Below, piece by piece: positions 53,937-57,117 of a DNA stretch of 57,117 bases. Below the pieces are notes generated by a model. That model was given only the letters and a program-made list of their open reading frames with translations, did no database searches and was not told the origin of the DNA. The stretch comes from JBDHUJ01 sp039809105 (GTDB lineage: Bacteria > Patescibacteriota > Saccharimonadia > Saccharimonadales > UBA4665): NCBI GenBank assembly GCA_039809105.1, contig JBDHUJ010000003.1:1-57117 (forward strand). Reading direction: 5' to 3'. Position 1 is the first letter of the stretch, and each line of letters begins with the position of its first letter. Made by a program: the position numbers and the translations under genes.

Positions 53937-54227
53937 TCAAATGGCCCAGAGGCCCTGCGGATGCTCGTTCGGCAGATGTACTAAGGGAGCAGATAGTTGA
54001 TCAACGTAGTTCGCTATAACATTTGCCTCCATGGCATGTGCTATGCGCACGCAGGCAGCCCAAGATAGCGGCAAATAGCCACGCAGCATTATGTCTGTCA
54101 CCTCGTCATTATTGATTGCTGCGAGGGTCAGGAGTTTATCAACATCTTCTTCGGTCAGCTTATTGTTCATGCGGCAATAGTCGTAAAAATCATCAACGCT
54201 GGTTGTTTGGCTTTTTGTTTTGTTCAT
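53937..54227 (-). CDS. small hypothetical protein of the element
   Basis: 96 residues, soluble and acidic, unrecognised (KLTEEDVDKLLTLAAINNDEVTDIMLRGYLPLSWAACVRIAHAME). The helical C-terminal half has a helix-turn-helix feel. It starts 10 nt after TATAAT (54243-54238). Its stop abuts the convergent 131-residue gene with no space for a separate terminator. Confidence 0.6.
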   Translation of the reverse strand: MNKTKSQTTSVDDFYDYCRMNNKLTEEDVDKLLTLAAINNDEVTDIMLRGYLPLSWAACVRIAHAMEANVIANYVDQLSAPLVHLPNEHPQGLWAI

Positions 54228-54246
54228 ACTAGTTCTGATTATACCT

Positions 54247-54636
54247 CTAATAGCAGTCGGTGTGTGAAGTGCCTGGAAGACCAGCCACAAATGTGGGATC
54301 AGTTGTCGTCGTACAGTGTATCGAGCTATTAGTAGGAGGAACGTATGTCGGAGGTGTGCTAGAGACAGAACTACGCGTAGTTTGATTTTCTTGGCAACCC
54401 AATAGCTGTCCAGGTATTGGTGTGCAGGTAGCTGTATCAAAGGTTTTGACGGCCTCCTGCCAACCTGTCTGATAGCCTTCTTTTGCACCCTTTGTAAAAC
54501 CTAGTTTTGCTCCAGCCACCTTACCCTTGCCATAGGCACTGGCAAAGACGTAGTGTTTGGTAGTGAAATAGGTTGCCGTGCTTGCTGCAACTATAACCAG
54601 GATTAGTAATACTGTTTTTATGAGCTTGTTCTTCAT
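54247..54636 (-). CDS. small single-helix exported protein of the element
   Basis: 129 residues. A basic N-terminus (KNKLIK) and membrane helix or signal (TVLLILVIVAASTATYFTTKHYVF), then a Gly/Lys-rich segment and a Thr/Pro/Ser-rich extracellular tail with Cys pairs (TATCTPIPGQLLGCQ, IHCTTTT, TDCY). ATG 54636 has GGAGA upstream. It is preceded on the minus strand by a structured RNA region with a terminator-like end, suggesting regulated expression. Confidence 0.65.
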   Translation of the reverse strand: MKNKLIKTVLLILVIVAASTATYFTTKHYVFASAYGKGKVAGAKLGFTKGAKEGYQTGWQEAVKTFDTATCTPIPGQLLGCQENQTTRSSVSSTPPTYVPPTNSSIHCTTTTDPTFVAGLPGTSHTDCY

Positions 54637-54639
54637 GGC

Positions 54640-54800
54640 TTTCTCCAAATTAAAAAGGCACCCCGTTGACCTAGGTGTCTTACGCCACAGCAAGGTTTAG
54701 CCTACTGGTTTCGGTACGGGATGCCATTTTATCGGCCAAACCGTACGCAAAAACACTTGCATACAAAAAATCGCTGTAACGTAAGACCCCTTGAGTATAG
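54640..54800 (-). ncRNA. candidate structured leader RNA (riboswitch-like)
   Basis: An outer stem GTCTTACG (54677-54684) / CGTAAGAC (54780-54787) continues with ACAGC/GCTGT. Inside, GGTTTAGCC (54694-54702) with GGCCAAACC (54734-54742) and GTACGG (54714-54719) with CCGTAC (54741-54746) are in crossing order (pseudoknot). One pair is a G-U only on the minus strand. A CACC/GGTG hairpin plus TTTTT precedes the Shine-Dalgarno of the 129-residue gene. Confidence 0.45.
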
Positions 54801-54820
54801 CAGTTAGAGCCTGGAGATGG

Positions 54821-54877
54821 TATAATGTGATCAAGAGCCCAAACGGCCAAATGCGTAACTGCATGGCCGTTTTTTTG
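54821..54877 (+). terminator. promoter followed at once by a rho-independent terminator
   Basis: TATAAT (54821-54826) would start RNA near 54833. A 9-bp stem AAACGGCCA/TGGCCGTTT with T-tract ends at 54877. The short transcript is either an attenuated leader of the next gene or a small RNA. Confidence 0.6.
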
Positions 54878-54900
54878 TTGCCATGCGTGGAGTAACTAAG

Positions 54901-55146
54901 GTGACGAAGCGCTCTAGTCTCAAGTCTTTGATCAGTAAAAATCAGTCCTCATCGATTGATGACTTGTCTACTGATGCACAAGTTCTCTTTGGCTTTCTTA
55001 CCCTTATCGTAGATATTAAATACAGGAGTAGATACGGTAAGCGGTTTGAAGATCAACGCGGCAAGGGTTATAGTGAGCAAGTACAATTCAACAAAGTCCT
55101 AGCAGACCAGGTATCTCCCGTTGATGACGGTCTGCTAGGCTTTTAA
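54901..55146 (+). CDS. small hypothetical protein before the recombinase
   Basis: 81 residues from GTG 54901, with GGAG 8 nt upstream; ATG 54883 is an alternative. Lys/Ser-rich N-terminus (KRSSLKSLISKNQSSSIDDLSTDAQVLFGFLTLIVDIKYRSRYGKR). A recombination directionality factor would fit its size and position, but no motif proves it. The 3' end overlaps the alternative hairpins at 55098-55156. Confidence 0.5.
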   Translation: MTKRSSLKSLISKNQSSSIDDLSTDAQVLFGFLTLIVDIKYRSRYGKRFEDQRGKGYSEQVQFNKVLADQVSPVDDGLLGF

Positions 55147-55156
55147 TCAACGGGAG
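55098..55156 (+). promoter_or_regulatory. alternative-pairing switch before the recombinase
   Basis: CCTAGCAGACC (55098-55108) pairs with GGTCTGCTAGG (55129-55139) followed by TTTT, a terminator. CTCCCGTTGAT (55115-55125) pairs with ATCAACGGGAG (55146-55156), which would hide the recombinase Shine-Dalgarno GGGAG. The two stems interlock (order 1,2,1',2'). Confidence 0.7.
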
Positions 55157-55167
55157 TTATCTGTTCT

Positions 55168-56733
55168 ATGGAAACTTCAGAAACAAACCAATCAATCAAA
55201 TCAAAGTGCTTCGTTTACTTGCGTCGCTCGCAAGATCGCGAAGATCGACAGCAGCTTTCTATCGAGAAGCAGGACACACAAGTTCGACACATTTTTAGTC
55301 GAAACCCCGATCTTATGCCGATACACTTACCTTCCGAAGACAGGTCTGCAAAGTACCCCGGCCGGCCGATTTTCAACGATATGATGGATCGCATAGAACG
55401 TGGCGAAGCACGTTACATTGCCGTCTGGATGCTGAGCCGATTGAGCCGTAACCCTGTAGATGGCGGCAGAGTTATTTACGCCATGGATACAGGCAAACTG
55501 CTGGCCATCCATACCCCAAACCGTACTTACCGTAATACACCCGACGACAAGATGGTTTTAGCCATTGAACTGGCGTTGGCTAAGAAGAATAACGATGACT
55601 TGAGCGTAGAGGTAAAAGAAGGGTTTGAGACTAAGCGAGCTCATGGACAGTATCCTGGCCCCGCACCGATTGGTTACCTAAACGCTATCGTTGGCCCTGG
55701 TATGCGTAATATCGTGTCAGACCCTGAGAAGGCGCCGAAAGTTGTGCGATTATTCCAGATGGCTGCTACTGGCCCGTTCACGCTCCATGACATTTGGAAA
55801 GAAGCTCAGAACATTGCTCTCTATTCACGAAATGGCAACGTGCTTGGGAAACAAACCATCGTCGAAATATTAAAACGAAGGGCCTACACTGGCGTCTTCA
55901 AATATGGCGGTGAGACGTGGCATCAAGGCACTTACGAGCCTCTTATATCCGTTGAGCTGTATGACAAGGTTCAGCTGGCGATGGGCTGGGCAAAAGCGCC
56001 GATCGATAAGACTGCTACCACGAGCGGTCGCTTCTATCCATATAAAGGTCTTTTGCTCTGCAAAACCTGTAAGTTCAACGTGACTGCGTACACAAAACCA
56101 AAGAAGCTTGCAGGCGGTCAGTCTGCCGAATACGTCTTTTACACCTGTACTAAGAAAAATAGGAATATCAAGTGCCAGGAACCGCAGTTATCAAGTGTTC
56201 TGATTGGGCAAGAGATCAAATCTCGTATGCAAGAATATGAGATCTCACAAACCGATGGTGCCGAATGTAATAATTGGCTAGAGCACTACTACAGCGACTA
56301 CATAAGCAAGAAGAACCAGTACAAGCCGCAGTGGCTTCGCGAGAGGAAAGAAGCTCAAAAGGCGCTTGATGTCTTGGACGAGAAACTAGAGCGCGGCATT
56401 ATAACTGACGAGCGCTATAAGGTTCGGGCCGAAAAGCATGAAGCTATGTTGGCTAGAACTACCGAACTCCTTGAAGGCGCAAATACTGATGCCGCAAGGT
56501 GGTTAGAACTGGCTAAGGAGACATTTGCCGGTGTGACCAACATTGGTGACGTTTTTGAGATGGCAAATGACGAGGAACGGCGACGGCTTATGATGTTTCT
56601 AGGTTCGAACTGGTATTTGACCAACAAAAAAGTCGAGTTAACACCTAGGCGTCCACTCGACTTATTGCGTCATTCAGACCGAAATCTGGTTTGGCGGGCC
56701 CGACCGGATTCGAACCGGCGATCTCCTCCGTGA
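55168..56733 (+). CDS. large serine recombinase (integrase of the element)
   Basis: 521 residues. The resolvase domain has the nucleophilic Ser21 in CFVYLRRSQDRED, SIEKQDTQVRHIF and YIAVWMLSRLSRNPVDGG. A recombinase domain (PGPAPIGYLNAI, SRNGNVLGKQTIVEILKRRAYTGVFKY) is followed by a zinc ribbon (LLCKTCKFNV...FYTCTKKNRNIKCQEPQL), a coiled coil and a C-terminal helix. Large serine integrases of this form insert mobile DNA at specific sites. The last 11 residues (ending RARPDSNRRSPP) are encoded by the tRNA-Asp gene read backwards, so the present C-terminus is a product of integration. Confidence 0.93.
   Translation: METSETNQSIKSKCFVYLRRSQDREDRQQLSIEKQDTQVRHIFSRNPDLMPIHLPSEDRSAKYPGRPIFNDMMDRIERGEARYIAVWMLSRLSRNPVDGGRVIYAMDTGKLLAIHTPNRTYRNTPDDKMVLAIELALAKKNNDDLSVEVKEGFETKRAHGQYPGPAPIGYLNAIVGPGMRNIVSDPEKAPKVVRLFQMAATGPFTLHDIWKEAQNIALYSRNGNVLGKQTIVEILKRRAYTGVFKYGGETWHQGTYEPLISVELYDKVQLAMGWAKAPIDKTATTSGRFYPYKGLLLCKTCKFNVTAYTKPKKLAGGQSAEYVFYTCTKKNRNIKCQEPQLSSVLIGQEIKSRMQEYEISQTDGAECNNWLEHYYSDYISKKNQYKPQWLRERKEAQKALDVLDEKLERGIITDERYKVRAEKHEAMLARTTELLEGANTDAARWLELAKETFAGVTNIGDVFEMANDEERRRLMMFLGSNWYLTNKKVELTPRRPLDLLRHSDRNLVWRARPDSNRRSPP
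56690..56700. other. right attachment repeat
   Basis: TTTGGCGGGCC overlapping the CCA end of tRNA-Asp and the last codons of the recombinase. It matches 50838-50848. Confidence 0.7.
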
Positions 56734-56769
56734 CAGGGAGGCGTGATAGGCCAACTTCACTACGAGCCC
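56692..56769 (-). tRNA. tRNA-Asp (anticodon GTC)
   Basis: Acceptor GGGCTCG pairs with CGGGCCC with one G-U. The anticodon loop CTGTCAC reads GAC codons, the T-arm CCGGTTCGAATCCGG is perfect, and CCA is encoded (56694-56692). It is the integration target of the element to its left. Confidence 0.95.
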
Positions 56770-56810
56770 CCGCCTGGGGTAATGAGACAAACCTACGGTT
56801 TTTCTCAGTG

Positions 56811-56870
56811 CGCAGGGCGCCGAAATGAATTCGTCGCTCCGGCTGCTCTTTTCCCTTGGCTGCAGGCAGC
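56811..56870. repeat. hairpin of the (A/G)TGAA-loop family
   Basis: CGAA-ATGAA-TTCG (56821-56833) extended by GCG/CGC, then CTCCGGCTGCTCTTTTCCC, which resembles CGGGCTGCTCTTTCC at 9.85 kb. The rest of 56.77-57.0 kb has no gene. A TTGACT...TAAAGT promoter-like pair lies near 56950. Confidence 0.55.
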
Positions 56871-57016
56871 GCAGAGAATACAACAGGGGTAATTTTAGCA
56901 AGGAAAGCAAAAAAATGCAACAGGTGTAAGCTGGCGTATTCATACTGAAATTGACTAAAAACAAATATTGTGCTAAAGTTTAATAAGTTACCTCACCAGG
57001 GCAATCGCATATGCCC

Positions 57017-57117
57017 CTACATCCCCAGTAGATACTCCATGTATGCTGTACTCCTGCCCGCTTTCTTCAGGCTGGCCTTTATGCCTATCTTCCTCACTTT
57101 GTCTCCCCGGACTACGT
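57017..57117 (-). CDS. possible C-terminal end of a protein running off the window
   Basis: Open frame entering from the right edge and stopping at 57017-57019. The peptide VVRGDKVRKIGIKASLKK and following residues are hydrophilic and protein-like. Too short to assign; the plus strand is also open here (from ATG 57039) but gives an unlikely hydrophobic peptide. Confidence 0.3.
   Translation of the reverse strand, partial: VVRGDKVRKIGIKASLKKAGRSTAYMEYLLGM

Larger units (their letters stand above)
50838..56700. mobile_element. integrative element in the 3' end of tRNA-Asp
   Basis: A 5.86-kb unit bounded by direct TTTGGCGGGCC repeats. It holds a KAP NTPase, a terminase-small-subunit-like gene, three small genes, RNA structures and a large serine recombinase ending at the tRNA side. 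The tRNA gene stays intact at the right end. No plasmid or phage structural gene is recognised, so it may be a mobilisable island or phage satellite. Confidence 0.72.

Noticed and set aside
54883..54900. ATG at 54883 as start of the small gene before the recombinase
   Set aside because: It lies 6 nt after the end of the terminator T-tract and has no ribosome-binding site. GTG 54901 has GGAG at good spacing and is preferred.
57039..57117. Plus-strand hydrophobic open frame at the right edge
   Set aside because: No Shine-Dalgarno or -10 box at the right distance. The minus-strand frame over the same bases gives a more plausible hydrophilic peptide.
1..57117. CRISPR array
   Set aside because: The repeated tracts found are 6-7-bp tandem units or palindromes. 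No direct repeats of 25-40 bp with unique spacers and no cas genes are present.

Overview
The window looks like a chromosomal segment of a Candidatus Saccharibacteria (TM7, Patescibacteria/CPR) genome. This rests on gene content and style: compact genes, TAG/TAA/TGA all used as stops (so not the recoded Gracilibacteria/Absconditabacteria code), RNase J, a single type IV pilus cluster, and many small hypothetical proteins. Base composition is intermediate, except for one very GC-rich, actinobacterial-looking gene at 26.1-27.3 kb. No database search was possible, so the taxon is an inference.

Layout. 0-9.7 kb: truB, two hypotheticals, rpsO-pnp, two tiny membrane proteins, a family-4-like uracil-DNA glycosylase without its iron-sulfur cysteines, and RNase J. 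9.9-16 kb: a Phd/PIN and an AbrB/PIN toxin-antitoxin pair around ftsK, a Nudix-like protein and a hypothetical. 16-22.3 kb: rpsF-ssb-[four-helix-bundle insertion]-rpsR, efp, tlyA, a phosphoribosyltransferase-like gene, a Crp/Fnr regulator and a PH-domain protein. 22.5-28.1 kb: ychF, then an accessory island with a REP-associated (Y1) transposase, a complete IS4-type element, a GC-rich secreted collagen/PT-rich protein and an overlapping sortase. 28.4-44 kb: a TPR membrane protein, a large secreted protein and the type IV pilus locus pilM-N-O-x-B-T-C, pilin, pilD, three pseudopilins and a PilX-like protein. 44.2-50.6 kb: XerC/D-like recombinase, ndk, tRNA-Arg(CCT), inositol monophosphatase, PH-domain membrane protein, parvulin-type foldase, MscS channel and a hypothetical. 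50.84-56.70 kb: an integrative element in the 3' end of tRNA-Asp, carrying a KAP P-loop NTPase, a terminase-small-subunit-like protein, three small proteins, structured RNA candidates and a large serine recombinase.

What stands out is layered non-coding architecture. (1) Eleven spacers consist of about four 7-bp quasi-repeats per arm with the complementary heptamers in the other arm. The heptamer sequence differs at every site. One copy encloses a four-helix-bundle gene inside the rpsF-ssb-rpsR operon and one lies in frame inside tlyA. (2) Shine-Dalgarno sites of pilN, pilC, rpsR and a small pilus gene sit in GGA triloops of hairpins whose stems differ in sequence. (3) Many genes start 6-10 nt after a -10 box, most often exactly 7, indicating leaderless mRNAs. 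(4) The prepilin peptidase gene carries a GTCAT-type palindromic repeat plus a (GAAAAAA)x4 tract that could phase-vary it. (5) Excision of the tRNA-Asp element would exchange the C-terminus of its own recombinase.

Functionally the window combines core RNA metabolism and translation with surface machinery (type IV pili, sortase, secreted proteins) suited to an episymbiont living on another bacterium. The actinobacterial flavour of the surface gene fits an actinobacterial host, which is inference.
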